From Pseudomonadota bacterium (lineage in GTDB: Bacteria; Pseudomonadota; Gammaproteobacteria; Steroidobacterales; Steroidobacteraceae), in NCBI GenBank assembly GCA_023433515.1, contig JAEZCN010000197.1, positions 1 through 64,000 of the forward strand: DNA of 64,000 nt, given 5' to 3'. Below are positions 52,957 to 61,722 of this stretch, piece after piece (positions within the stretch are counted from its first letter, which is position 1; every line of letters begins with the position of its first letter). A model generated the notes under the pieces. That model ran no database searches and had not been told where the DNA came from. It was given only the letters and a program-made list of their open reading frames with translations. The translations under genes were made by a program, and so were the position numbers.

Positions 52957-54320
52957 GCGCCGCACACATTCTGGTCGTAGACGACGAAGCCGACATCCGG
53001 GGCCTCCTGAAGGAGATTCTCTCCGAAGAGGGCTACGACGTGGACGTGGCGGGTGATGCAGGTCAGGCGCGCGCATCGCGCGCGCGGCAGCTCCCGGATC
53101 TCGTGCTGCTCGACATCTGGATGCCGGACACCGACGGCATCACGCTGTTGCGCGAGTGGTCGGGCAGCGCCGCGGAGACGTCCTGCCCGGTCGTGATGAT
53201 GTCCGGTCACGGTACCGTCGAGACGGCTGTCGAGGCGACGCGTCTGGGCGCATTCGATTTCGTCGAGAAGCCGCTGTCGTTGCAGAAGCTGCTGCGCACG
53301 GTGGAGCGCGCGCTCGAAGCCGGCAAGCGCAAGCGCCACGCGGGCAAGTTGCTGGCCGCGTCGCCCGGCGTTCCCGTGGGCCGCAGCCGCGTGATGCAGC
53401 AGTTGCGCTCCGATCTCAGCCAGATCGCCTCGAACGACTCGCCCGTGCTGCTGGTCGGCGAGACCGGCACCGGTCGTGAAGCCTTCGCCCGTTTCATTCA
53501 CGACGCGAGCCCGCGCTCCGCGCGCCCGTTCGTCACGCTCATCTCGAGCACGTTGCACGGCGAAGGCGCCGAGCAGGTGTTGTTCGGCACCGAGTCCAAC
53601 GGCGAGGTCGCCCCGGGCATTCTCGAGCGAGCCGGCGCGGGCACGTTGTTCATCAACGAAGTCGAGGATCTTCCGCCGCAGGCGCAGCGCGCGCTGCTCG
53701 GCGCGCTCGAGAGTGGAGAATTCACCCGTGTCGGCGGCAGTCAGCCGGTCACGCTCAAGGCGCGACTGATCTCCTCGGCTCGTCCCGGCATCGAATCACG
53801 CGGCGAATCTTTCCGCCGCGACCTGCTCGCGCACCTGAACACGCTGATCGTGCGCGTGCCACCGCTGCGCGAATACACCGAGGACGTGCCCGACCTGCTG
53901 CGTCACTACGTCGACCGGCTCGTGGACAGCGAGGGTCTGCAGTTCCGCAAGTTCAGCGTCGCGGCGCAGAACCGGCTGCGCAACTATCCGTGGCCCGACA
54001 ACGTGCGCGAGCTCAAGAATCTCGTGCAACGATTGTTGCTGCAGGGTGGTGGAGAAGAGATCCGCCTCGAGGAAATCGAGCGCGAACTCTCTGCGCAGGC
54101 GCCGACGGCCGAGCCGCTCGTGAAACAGGACCTGCTGGCGCTGCCGCTGCGCGAAGCGCGCGAGCAGTTCGAGCGCGCCTATCTACAGCAGCAGCTGCTG
54201 TTGTGCAACGGCAAGGTCGGCCAGCTCGCCAAGCGCGTCGGAATGGAACGCACGCACCTGTATCGCAAGCTGCGCTCGCTCGGCGTCGACTTCCGCAACG
54301 TCTCCGACGACAGCGAATGA
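52953..54320 (+). CDS. ntrX: NtrX-like response regulator with degenerate AAA+ domain
   Basis: 455 residues. The receiver has the acidic pair D10-D11, acceptor Asp54 (LLDIWMPDTDG) and Lys106 (FVEKPLS). The AAA+ domain is altered: Walker A is GETGTGREA (168-177) with Arg in place of the catalytic Lys. Around 208-222, FGTESNGEVAPG replaces the GAFTGA loop that contacts sigma-54. The Walker B region is TLFINEVEDLP. A Fis-type helix-turn-helix (LLCNGKVGQLAKRVGMERTHLYRKLRSLG) is intact. It probably binds DNA when phosphorylated but is unlikely to activate sigma-54 promoters. Confidence 0.95.
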   Translation: MSAAHILVVDDEADIRGLLKEILSEEGYDVDVAGDAGQARASRARQLPDLVLLDIWMPDTDGITLLREWSGSAAETSCPVVMMSGHGTVETAVEATRLGAFDFVEKPLSLQKLLRTVERALEAGKRKRHAGKLLAASPGVPVGRSRVMQQLRSDLSQIASNDSPVLLVGETGTGREAFARFIHDASPRSARPFVTLISSTLHGEGAEQVLFGTESNGEVAPGILERAGAGTLFINEVEDLPPQAQRALLGALESGEFTRVGGSQPVTLKARLISSARPGIESRGESFRRDLLAHLNTLIVRVPPLREYTEDVPDLLRHYVDRLVDSEGLQFRKFSVAAQNRLRNYPWPDNVRELKNLVQRLLLQGGGEEIRLEEIERELSAQAPTAEPLVKQDLLALPLREAREQFERAYLQQQLLLCNGKVGQLAKRVGMERTHLYRKLRSLGVDFRNVSDDSE

Positions 54321-54328
54321 GAATGAGA

Positions 54329-54345
54329 ATGGGGGCAGCCCCCAT
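54329..54345. terminator. Short hairpin between convergent genes
   Basis: ATGGGGGC (54329-54336), A, GCCCCCAT (54338-54345): an almost perfect palindrome of 17 bp, in the 29-bp gap between ntrX and the convergent gene. There is no T-tract, so transcription termination here is only a possibility. Confidence 0.35.
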
Positions 54346-54349
54346 ACTT

Positions 54350-55192
54350 CTACGGATATCCGGTCTCGTTCGGATCCGGGGTGACCGCGACGACGCGGAA
54401 CACGCCTTCATAGGCTGACTTGAGCGAGAACTCGACGCGGCCGACACCCTTGTACAGGTACATCATGCGCTGCAGGTCGCGCGCGCCGAAGTTGAACGGC
54501 TGCCACTGCTTGCCGGTCATGCGCTGCGTCTGGGCGGTCGGCGGGCCTAACAAGGCGTCGACCTGCTGCTGGCTCATGCCGACCTGCACCTGGCTGAGGT
54601 CCACGCTCCGCGCGGCCGGTTCGGCCGCGGCCGGTGCGGCCGAGGCTACGGGTACCGCGGCCGGAGCGGGGGCTGGCTTCGCATTCTTCGCGTTCTTCTT
54701 GCCCTTGGCGTTCGCCGGCTCTGGCGCGGGCGCCGGTGGCGGCGGTGGGTTACGCAGCGCCTCGAGATTCACGGTGCCCGCGACGTACGGGCTCTCCGTG
54801 CCCTTCTTGGGCAGCTGCTTCGACGCCTTTTCGCAATGGGCGCGCAGCTTGCGATGCACGCTCTTGTCGTCGCTGACTTTCTCGAGCACCGGGCGATAAC
54901 GAACGTTGCCCGAGGCGCCGAGCGCGCGGCACATCCACGCGACCGAATCGACGTACGTGAACTGCTCGCCCGCCATCGGATATTTCTCGAGGACGACTTC
55001 CGCCATGACGTCGAGGACCTCGGTATTCCGATAGGCCGTGTTGTACATGTTCTCGGCGACCTGGCGCTGCGTGCCGGGTCCGCCCTTGATGAGTTGCTCG
55101 ACGTATTGCTGATCGACCGCGTTCAATTCGGCGAATGCCGTGCCCGCAAGCAGGCAGCCGGCCACGAAGCCGGTGGAAATCCAGTGTTTCAT
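54350..55192 (-). CDS. Exported protein with C-terminal SmpA/BamE-like domain
   Basis: 280 residues from ATG 55192; MKHWISTGFVAGCLLAGTAFA is a good signal peptide. The N-terminal part is HEAT-like or helical (AVDQQYVEQLIKGGPGTQRQVAENMYNTAYRNTEVLDVMAEVVLEKYP). A Pro/Ala-rich linker (about 150-200) follows. The C-terminal part, VDLSQVQVGMSQQQVDALLGPPTAQTQRMTGKQWQPFNFG, has the G-M-x(2)-Q-V-x-x-L-L-G-x-P pattern of the SmpA/OmlA domain. It ends in YLYKGVGRVEFS. It is probably periplasmic or membrane-associated. The exact function is unknown. Confidence 0.8.
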   Translation of the reverse strand: MKHWISTGFVAGCLLAGTAFAELNAVDQQYVEQLIKGGPGTQRQVAENMYNTAYRNTEVLDVMAEVVLEKYPMAGEQFTYVDSVAWMCRALGASGNVRYRPVLEKVSDDKSVHRKLRAHCEKASKQLPKKGTESPYVAGTVNLEALRNPPPPPAPAPEPANAKGKKNAKNAKPAPAPAAVPVASAAPAAAEPAARSVDLSQVQVGMSQQQVDALLGPPTAQTQRMTGKQWQPFNFGARDLQRMMYLYKGVGRVEFSLKSAYEGVFRVVAVTPDPNETGYP

Positions 55193-55308
55193 TATCTTTG
55201 CTCCCTGGAACCTGAGGGACAACTCTAACACCGCGGACGGAGCACTTCAGCGCCGCCGCTGCCCGAGCGCCACCGCGATGCGGACGGACCGGCGCGATCG
55301 AGAGGAAG

Positions 55309-56430
55309 TCACCGCGGCGCGAGTCGGCCGTCCTCGCCGATGACGAGCGTGCCGTCGGGGAAGGCGGTGTGCGTGAGCGTGCGGATCATCTCCAGCGCTC
55401 CCCGCGCGGGATCGAGCGTCGGACCGGCCGGCCGGATCTGGATGGTCGATGCGATGTCGCCCGAGACGAACCGGCCATCGTCGTCGAGCTGAACCTTGAG
55501 GATGGGCGCGACACCGCGGATACCTTCGACGCTGATGCCGTAGTAGGTCGCGAAGTTGCCCAGGCTGTAGGCAATGAGCCGGTCACGATACAGCTCGAGC
55601 GGCCGCACCACGTGCGGGCCGTGACCGAGCACGATGTCCGCGCCGGCGTCGACCATCGCACGCGCGAACTCGACCACGTTCCCTCGATCCTCGCCCGCGA
55701 AGATCTCGCGCGCGAAGGGCAGCACCTCGGCGCCATTGCCCTCGGCGCCGCCATGGAACGAGACGATCACGATGTCGTGCGTCGCGGCGAGTCCTTCTAC
55801 CAGCGCGCGCGCAACCTCGGGCTCATTGAGCTGGTTCGCTCCGACGTTGGGCGCGAACGCGGCGAGTGCCACGCGCCGGCCATTGGCGATCCAGCTCGCG
55901 GTCGTGCCCTCGCGTCCCGAGTGATGAATGCCCACCGCATCGAGCGCGGCCATGCTCGAGTCGCGCCCTTCCTCGCCGAAATCGCGGGCGTGGTTGTTGG
56001 CCAGGCTCATCGCATCGAAGCCCGCGAGTTTGAAATACGTGGCGTACCGCGTGGGTGAGCGGAACAGGAAGCAGATCTTCGGGTTCTTGCACTGCTTGAC
56101 CGGTTCGCCGCCGTCCATCAGCACGCCTTCGAGGTTGCCGAAGGTCACGTCGGCATCGGAAAGAAGCGGCGTCACCGCCTCGAGGAACGTCACGCCATCG
56201 TCGTCGGGCAGGATGTTCTCCGGAAAATCCGTGCCCAGCATCATGTCGCCCACGGCGGCGATGGTCAGGCCCGGACGCGTGGGAGCGGGAGGCGGCGCCG
56301 GAGTGGGGGATTCGGCCGCGGGCGGCGGGGATGCGGGCCCCGTCGGCTGTGTCGCGCACCCGGCCATCGCCAGCAGCGCGCAAACGACCAGCGCGCCGCG
56401 CAGCGACGCGGACGCCATCGAACTACTCAC
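55309..56430 (-). CDS. CapA-family lipoprotein (metallophosphatase-like)
   Basis: 373 residues. The lipobox is CALLAMAGC, so Cys25 is the likely lipid site. A Pro-rich stretch follows, then the CapA/PgsA domain: LTIAAVGDMMLGTDFPENILPDDDGVTF, DVTFGNLEGVLMDGG, DAMSLANNHARDFGEEG, IVIVSFHGGAEGN and ADIVLGHGPHVVRPLELY. These carry the Asp/Asn/His metal ligands of a calcineurin-like phosphoesterase fold. CapA proteins act in poly-gamma-glutamate or polysaccharide export. The gene overlaps the SPOR gene by 8 bp. Confidence 0.88.
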   Translation of the reverse strand: MSSSMASASLRGALVVCALLAMAGCATQPTGPASPPPAAESPTPAPPPAPTRPGLTIAAVGDMMLGTDFPENILPDDDGVTFLEAVTPLLSDADVTFGNLEGVLMDGGEPVKQCKNPKICFLFRSPTRYATYFKLAGFDAMSLANNHARDFGEEGRDSSMAALDAVGIHHSGREGTTASWIANGRRVALAAFAPNVGANQLNEPEVARALVEGLAATHDIVIVSFHGGAEGNGAEVLPFAREIFAGEDRGNVVEFARAMVDAGADIVLGHGPHVVRPLELYRDRLIAYSLGNFATYYGISVEGIRGVAPILKVQLDDDGRFVSGDIASTIQIRPAGPTLDPARGALEMIRTLTHTAFPDGTLVIGEDGRLAPR

Positions 56431-56947
56431 CGACGCGGATCACGAGCGCGTCGAGATCCGCGTTGCGCAGCCGCGCGCGCAGTCGATTCAGCTCGGCGAG
56501 ATCCGTGATGGGGCCGATGCGCACGCGGTGCCACACGTCGTCGTCGACCGAGACGCGTTGCACGTTGGCGTCGATGCCCTGCAGCTTCAATTGCGAGCGG
56601 ATGCGGTCGGCTTCCGCCTGCGCCCGGTACGAGCCCGCCTGCAACACGTAGACGCCGGGTCTTTCGATGTGCGCCAGCGCGCTGTCGCGTTCGCGCGCGA
56701 CTTCGCGGTCCTTCTCGGGCACGACGACTTCGAAGTTCGGCAGCATCTCGTAGAAGTCGTAGTTCTTCGCGCCTTCCTCGTCGACGGGCGTCGCGTTGGG
56801 GCGAGGCTCCGGGCGCGGAGCGTCGGCGGATATTTCCGCCGCATGTTTCTCGCGATAGTTCTCCCAGACGAGCACGCACAGCGACAACGACAATCCCAGC
56901 GCAAGTCCCAGCCCGAACTCGCGGACGCGCGAAAGCTCGAAGCGCAT
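56423..56947 (-). CDS. SPOR-domain inner membrane protein (FtsN-like)
   Basis: 174 residues from ATG 56947. One membrane helix (FGLGLALGLSLSLCVLVW), a Pro/Glu linker, and a C-terminal SPOR domain: GVYVLQAGSYRAQAEADRIRSQLKLQGIDANVQRVSV, then WHRVRIGPITDLAELNRLRARLR. SPOR domains bind denuded peptidoglycan at division sites. The frame stays open upstream, where it reads AAKITSRDFKRARAGG, a plausible basic cytoplasmic start. That would need a non-standard CTG at 56998. It lies 3' of argS, where Pseudomonas also carries a SPOR gene. Confidence 0.88.
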   Translation of the reverse strand: MRFELSRVREFGLGLALGLSLSLCVLVWENYREKHAAEISADAPRPEPRPNATPVDEEGAKNYDFYEMLPNFEVVVPEKDREVARERDSALAHIERPGVYVLQAGSYRAQAEADRIRSQLKLQGIDANVQRVSVDDDVWHRVRIGPITDLAELNRLRARLRNADLDALVIRVGE

Positions 56948-57007
56948 GCCGCCGGCGCGCGCACGCTTGAAATCCCGGCTGGTGATCTTGGCGGCCAGAG
57001 GGGTTAC

Positions 57008-58768
57008 CTACATCGACTCGGGCGCGGACACGCCGAGGATTCCGAGGCCATTGCGGATGACCTGTTGAACCGCGAGCACGAGGGTCAGACGAGCGTTACG
57101 CAACGGCGCATCCTCGACAATCCACTTCTCAGCGTTGTAATAGGTGTGCAGCGTGTTCGCAAGTTCGCGCAGGTAGTGCACGAGCGCGTGCGGCGCGCGA
57201 TTGACCGCCGCCGATGCGATGGTCTCGGGATATTTCGACAGCGCGGTGATGACCGCCGCCTCGTGCGCATTGTCGAGCCGCGCCAGCGCGGCGAGACCCG
57301 CGGCCTCGTCGTAGCCGAAGCCCCGGGCGGCCAGTTCCTTCATCACCGAGGCCACGCGGGCGTGCGCGTACTGCACGTAATACACGGGGTTCTCGTTGCT
57401 GCGCGACTTGGCCAGCTCCAGGTCGAAATCCAGCGCCTGGTCGTGGCTGCGCATGAGATAGAAGAACCGCGCCGCGTCGTTGCCCACCTCGCTGCGCAGG
57501 TCGCGCAGCGTGACGAAGTTGCCTTCGCGCTTGCCCATCGAGAGTTTCTCGCCGCCGCGGAACAGGCTCACGAGTTGCAGCAGGGTGACCTCGAAGCAGT
57601 CACCCGGCGCGCCGAGCGCCTGCAGCGCGCCGCGCACGCGTGTCACGTAGCCGTGGTGGTCCGCGCCCCACACGTCGATGAGCAGGTCGTGGCCTCGCTG
57701 GCGCTTGTCGAAGTGGTAGGCGATGTCGCTCGCGAAATACGTCTTCTCGCCATTGGCGCGAATGACCACGCGATCCTCGTCGTCGCCGTAGTCCGTGCTC
57801 TTGAACCACTCGGCGCCGTCCTTCGTGTACATGTGGCCGGACTTGCGCAGCGCCTCGATCGCGCGATCCACCGCGCCGGACTCGTTCAGCGTACGCTCGG
57901 AGAACCAGTTGTCGAAGCGCACGCGGAACTCTTCGAGATCGTTGCGGATGTCGGCCATCATCGCGTCGCGGCCGAACAGCACGATGGAATCGAACTCCTC
58001 GTCGCCCAGCAGCCGGCGCGAGTTCTGGATGAGGCCGTCGATGTGTTTGTCCTTGTCGCCGCCGGCCGATGCGTCGGGCGGGGCGCCGCGCATGACCTCG
58101 GCGCCGGGCCGCTTCAAGACGTCGCCGCGTTTCTCGCGCAGTGCCTTGGCGACGGGCAGGATGTAATCCGCCTTGTACCCGTTCGACGGAAAGGTCACCG
58201 ACTCGCCGCACAGCTCGAGATACCGCAGGTACAGGCTGACCGCGAGGATGTCGATCTGCCGGCCCGCGTCGTTGATGTAGTACTCGCGGTACACGTCGAA
58301 GCCCGCGGCTTCGAGTACGTTGCCCAGCGTCGCGCCCACGGCCGCCTGGCGTCCATGGCCCACGTGCATCGGGCCGGTGGGATTGGCCGAGACGAATTCG
58401 ACCATCACCTTGCGCCCGCCGCCGACCTGGCCGCGGCCGTACGCATCGCGCTGCGCGATGACGTTGCGGATCTCCGCCACCCAGGCGTCTTTCGCCAGCC
58501 GGAAGTTGATGAAACCCGCGCCCGCGATCTCGGCGGACGTGACCAGGTCGTTCTTCGGCAGTGCCGCGATGATGGCCTGCGCGAGCTCGCGGGGGTTCCT
58601 GCGCGCGGCCTTGGAGAGCCGCATCGCGATGTTGCTGGCGAAGTCGCCGTGCTTCTCGTCGCGCGCGCGCTCGACCACCACCTGGGCCGGATCGACGGCC
58701 TCGGACAATACGCCGGGAACAAGTGATCGCAACGCCTCTCGCAGCAGGCGTTCAAGCTCGGATTTCAC
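57008..58768 (-). CDS. argS: Arginyl-tRNA synthetase
   Basis: 586 residues. Class I signatures: VSANPTGPMHVGHGRQAAVGATL (HIGH as HVGHG) and KLSMGKREGNFVTL (KMSKS variant). An N-terminal additional domain with ASNIAMRLSKAARRNPRELAQAI, and the C-terminal anticodon-binding region with FYLMRSHDQALDFDLELAKSRSNENPVYYVQYAHARVAS. It charges tRNA-Arg. The SPOR gene lies 60 bp downstream. Confidence 0.97.
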   Translation of the reverse strand: MKSELERLLREALRSLVPGVLSEAVDPAQVVVERARDEKHGDFASNIAMRLSKAARRNPRELAQAIIAALPKNDLVTSAEIAGAGFINFRLAKDAWVAEIRNVIAQRDAYGRGQVGGGRKVMVEFVSANPTGPMHVGHGRQAAVGATLGNVLEAAGFDVYREYYINDAGRQIDILAVSLYLRYLELCGESVTFPSNGYKADYILPVAKALREKRGDVLKRPGAEVMRGAPPDASAGGDKDKHIDGLIQNSRRLLGDEEFDSIVLFGRDAMMADIRNDLEEFRVRFDNWFSERTLNESGAVDRAIEALRKSGHMYTKDGAEWFKSTDYGDDEDRVVIRANGEKTYFASDIAYHFDKRQRGHDLLIDVWGADHHGYVTRVRGALQALGAPGDCFEVTLLQLVSLFRGGEKLSMGKREGNFVTLRDLRSEVGNDAARFFYLMRSHDQALDFDLELAKSRSNENPVYYVQYAHARVASVMKELAARGFGYDEAAGLAALARLDNAHEAAVITALSKYPETIASAAVNRAPHALVHYLRELANTLHTYYNAEKWIVEDAPLRNARLTLVLAVQQVIRNGLGILGVSAPESM

Positions 58769-58889
58769 GGGGGAACCTGTCTGGAACTCGCTGAAAACGG
58801 CGCGAGTCTACCGGACCGTCCCGGTAAACCGAATGCCCCGTGCCGCGTTGATCCTGGTGCAGGCCTCATTTTCGACAGGAGACACCCGA

Positions 58890-59342
58890 ATGAAGACCCC
58901 GATCATTGCCACCGCCGCCATTGCTGCCCTGCTGGCCGGCGTCGCCGTCGCAGGCGATGCGCCGCGAGCTGACTCGCCGCGCCAGATGCTGCATTCCGAC
59001 ACCGACGGCGATGGCCGTGTATCCCGCGAAGAGGCGGCCGCCGCGGCCACCGCTCGCTCCAACAAGTGGTTCGACAAGCTCGACGCCGACAAGGACGGCT
59101 ACGTGACCCAGGAAGAGATGTCGACGGCGCGCGAGGGTCGTCGCGCCGCCATGCGCACGAAAGTGGACGAGCACTTCAAGGCCGCGGACCTGAACGGCGA
59201 CGGCCAGCTCTCGCTCGATGAAGTGCAGGCCAAGATGCCCCGGATGGCTGATCGCTTCAACGACATCGACAAGAACAAGGACGGCCAGCTGAGCAAGGAC
59301 GAACTCAAGCGCGGCGGCCATCGCCACAAGCGCCAGGGCTGA
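58890..59342 (+). CDS. Exported EF-hand calcium-binding protein
   Basis: 150 residues. A signal peptide (MKTPIIATAAIAALLAGVAVAG) is followed by four EF-hand loops: DTDGDGRVSREE, DADKDGYVTQEE, DLNGDGQLSLDE and DKNKDGQLSKDE. Each keeps the acidic position 1, 3, 5 and 12 ligands. It ends in a His/Lys/Arg-rich tail (GGHRHKRQG). The product is most likely a periplasmic calcium-binding protein. The ribosome site (AGGAG) is about 8 nt before ATG 58890. It lies alone between argS (divergent) and priA (convergent). Confidence 0.9.
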   Translation: MKTPIIATAAIAALLAGVAVAGDAPRADSPRQMLHSDTDGDGRVSREEAAAAATARSNKWFDKLDADKDGYVTQEEMSTAREGRRAAMRTKVDEHFKAADLNGDGQLSLDEVQAKMPRMADRFNDIDKNKDGQLSKDELKRGGHRHKRQG

Positions 59343-59351
59343 TCGACGAGG

Positions 59352-59442
59352 TCGGTGCCTGGCACGGAAAACTCCGGGAAAACTCGGCTCCCTCCCGCCG
59401 TAGTTCAGATTTCCTGGCCGTCTTTTCCGTGCCTGGCACCGA
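59352..59442. repeat. REP-like inverted repeat between EF-hand gene and priA
   Basis: Arms of 20 bp: TCGGTGCCTGGCACGGAAAA (59352-59371) and TTTTCCGTGCCTGGCACCGA (59423-59442). They are reverse complements except at the centre of the GTGCC-x-GGCAC core, which is itself a palindrome. The 51-nt loop shows no gene. It sits between convergent genes, so it may work as a bidirectional terminator or as a REP/BIME-type element. Confidence 0.75.
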
Positions 59443-59463
59443 TCTTGTGCCAGACAGCGTCGC

Positions 59464-61695
59464 TCAGAACAGCTCCAGCGGATCCACGTCCAGCGACCAG
59501 CGCAGGCTGCGGGCTGGTTTGAGTTCCTCGATCCGCGGCAGCCAGGCCGCGAGCGCACGATGCAGCGGAGCGCGTTCGCGCGCTTCGATCAGCAATTGGG
59601 CGTGATAACGCCCGGCGCGTTTGGCCATCGCGGCCGGCGCCGGACCCAGCACCTTCACTCCTTGCGGCCGTCCCGCCAGCGTGCGCACGGATTGCAGGAA
59701 TTCGACCGCCGCCGGCAGCTCCGGCGCCGACGCGCGGATCGCCGCCACGTGCGCGAACGGCGGCCAGCCCGCGGCCTCGCGTTCGGCGAGCGCGGTGCGC
59801 GCGAATCCGTCGTAACCCTCGCTGAGCAGGCTCTCGAGCAGGGGATGCTCGGGATATTCGGTCTGGATCAGCACCTCGCCGGGCCGGTTGCCGCGTCCAG
59901 CCCGCCCTGCGACCTGGATGATCGTCTGGGCCACGCGTTCGGGCGCGCGGAAATCCGTGCTGAACAATCCCTGGTCGGCATTGAGCACCACGACGAGCGT
60001 GACGCTCGGAAAATCGTGGCCCTTGGTCACCATCTGCGTGCCGACCAGGATGCGCGCCTCGCCGCTGGCGATTCGGCTAACTACTTCCTCGAGATCGCCG
60101 CGCCGGCGGACGACGTCGCGGTCGAGCCGCGCGATGGCGACGTCGGGGAACAGCACAGCGAGGGTTTCCTCGACCCGCTCGGTGCCCTGGCCGACGTGCC
60201 GCACGGCGTAGCCGCATTGCGGGCAGTGCTCGGGCAGCGGCGCATCCGCTCCGCAGTGATGGCAGCGCAGCCTGCGCGCCGTCAGGTGCACGGTGAGGCG
60301 CGCGTCGCAATCGCGGCAGGGCGCGATCCAGCCGCAGGCGGTGCAGGCAAGAGTGGGCGAATAGCCGCGCCGGTTGATGTAGACCAGCACCTGACCGCCA
60401 TCGGAGAGGTGGCGCTGCATGGCTTCGACGGCCGGCGTCGAGATGCCCTGGCGCACGGCGTGTTCGCGCAGGTCGATGACGGCGGCACGCGGCGGCAGAG
60501 CCTGGCCCGCGCGCCGCGGCAGCGAGAGGCGCGTGAACCTGCCCGCGACCACGTTCTGCAGCGTTTCGAGCGAGGGCGTCGCCGAGCCCAGCACGATGGG
60601 CACGCCCGCGCGTTGGGCGCGCAGGATCGCCAGGTCGCGCGCCGAGTACCGAAACCCGCTCTCATGCTGCTTGAACGACGCATCGTGTTCTTCGTCGACG
60701 ATCACGATGCCGAGGTCCATGACCGGCGCGAACACCGCGGAGCGGGTGCCGAGCACGATGCGCGCCTCGCCGGAAAGGCACTGACGCCAGGCGGCCAGCC
60801 GCTCCGTGTCCGTGAGCGCGGAGTGCAGCACCGCGACGGGTACCGCGAAGCGTTCGCGGAAGCGCGCGACGAGCTGCGGCGTGAGCCCGATCTCTGGCAC
60901 GAGCACGAGCGCACGCCGCGCGCGGCGCAGCGAGTGTTCCACGGTATGTAGATAAACCTCGGTCTTGCCGCTGCCCGTGATGCCGTAGAGCAGGAAGGGA
61001 GCGAATCGCCCCGCGGCCTCGTCGATGGCCGTGACCGCGGCGGCCTGTTCTTCGCCAAGCGGCGGGCCGGCCGAACTCACGAGCCCGGCGCCCGATTCCA
61101 CGGGAGGTGCGTCAGCGAGCTCCGCCGAAGATGCGAAGCCACGCGCCGCGAGCGCGCGCATCGGGCTGCGCCAGTCTTCGAACTGCGCCCCGAGCGCCTC
61201 GGCCGAAGCGCCCTCCGAGGCGATCAGCTGCTGCAGCAGCTCGCGTTGACGCGGCGCGCGCGCGAGCGTCTTGTCGTCGAGCGCCGCGATTCCCGCTTCG
61301 GTCGCGAACCAGCGTTCGGTGAGCGCGCGCGACGACGATCCTTCGCGCGCGAGTTTCGGCAGCGCGGCGGAGATCACTTCGCCGAGCGAATGGTGGTAGT
61401 AAGTCGCGGCCCATTCGCACAACTCGAGCACGCGCGCATCGAAGACCGGTTCGCGGTCGATCGTTTCCAGGATCGGCTTGAGTTTTTCGCGCGGGACTTC
61501 CGAACTCTCCGCGTGCGAATGCACGACGCCGACGAGCCGTTGCCGGCCGAAAGGCACTCGCACGCGTGCGCCCTGCGATGGCAAGGATTCCTCCTCGCCC
61601 GACGGCAGATAGTCGAACAGGCGTCGCAACGGCGTATCCAGCGCGATGCGCAAAATGACCGTTTTCGTCAAGGCGTCACATTCGAGGTTTTCCAC
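59464..61695 (-). CDS. priA: Primosomal protein N' (PriA helicase)
   Basis: 743 residues from GTG 61695; a TTG 24 bp inside (start of TKTVILRIALDTPLRRLFDYLP) is just as likely, and neither has a strong ribosome site. The N-terminal 3'-binding domain is followed by a helicase core with GITGSGKTEVYL (Walker A), DEEHDASFK (motif II) and LGSATPSLETLQ. The Cys motifs CTACGWIAPCRDCDARL, CHHCG and CPQCG bind zinc. Motifs QVAGRAGRG complete the core. PriA restarts stalled replication forks. Its 5' end borders the DnaA-box-like region. Confidence 0.95.
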   Translation of the reverse strand: MENLECDALTKTVILRIALDTPLRRLFDYLPSGEEESLPSQGARVRVPFGRQRLVGVVHSHAESSEVPREKLKPILETIDREPVFDARVLELCEWAATYYHHSLGEVISAALPKLAREGSSSRALTERWFATEAGIAALDDKTLARAPRQRELLQQLIASEGASAEALGAQFEDWRSPMRALAARGFASSAELADAPPVESGAGLVSSAGPPLGEEQAAAVTAIDEAAGRFAPFLLYGITGSGKTEVYLHTVEHSLRRARRALVLVPEIGLTPQLVARFRERFAVPVAVLHSALTDTERLAAWRQCLSGEARIVLGTRSAVFAPVMDLGIVIVDEEHDASFKQHESGFRYSARDLAILRAQRAGVPIVLGSATPSLETLQNVVAGRFTRLSLPRRAGQALPPRAAVIDLREHAVRQGISTPAVEAMQRHLSDGGQVLVYINRRGYSPTLACTACGWIAPCRDCDARLTVHLTARRLRCHHCGADAPLPEHCPQCGYAVRHVGQGTERVEETLAVLFPDVAIARLDRDVVRRRGDLEEVVSRIASGEARILVGTQMVTKGHDFPSVTLVVVLNADQGLFSTDFRAPERVAQTIIQVAGRAGRGNRPGEVLIQTEYPEHPLLESLLSEGYDGFARTALAEREAAGWPPFAHVAAIRASAPELPAAVEFLQSVRTLAGRPQGVKVLGPAPAAMAKRAGRYHAQLLIEARERAPLHRALAAWLPRIEELKPARSLRWSLDVDPLELF

Positions 61696-61722
61696 AGTGC
61701 GTGTGGATAAGTCTGTGGATCA
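61688..61722. other. Cluster of DnaA-box-like sequences at the priA 5' end
   Basis: TTTTCCACA (61688-61696), TGTGGATAA (61702-61710) and TGTGGATCA (61714-61722). The second is an exact reverse complement of the consensus TTATCCACA; the first and third have one mismatch. An AT-rich tract (about 61727-61756, with AAAAAC/GTTTTT arms) follows. This could be a DnaA binding cluster controlling priA or a local binding reservoir. Confidence 0.5.

Noticed and set aside
50599..53076. An 825-codon minus-strand frame over ntrY
   Set aside because: Antisense shadow of the kinase gene, with extreme His/Arg/Asp composition.
55928..58726. A 932-codon plus-strand frame over argS and the SPOR gene
   Set aside because: Antisense shadow. 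It runs across two well supported genes and its translation resembles no protein.
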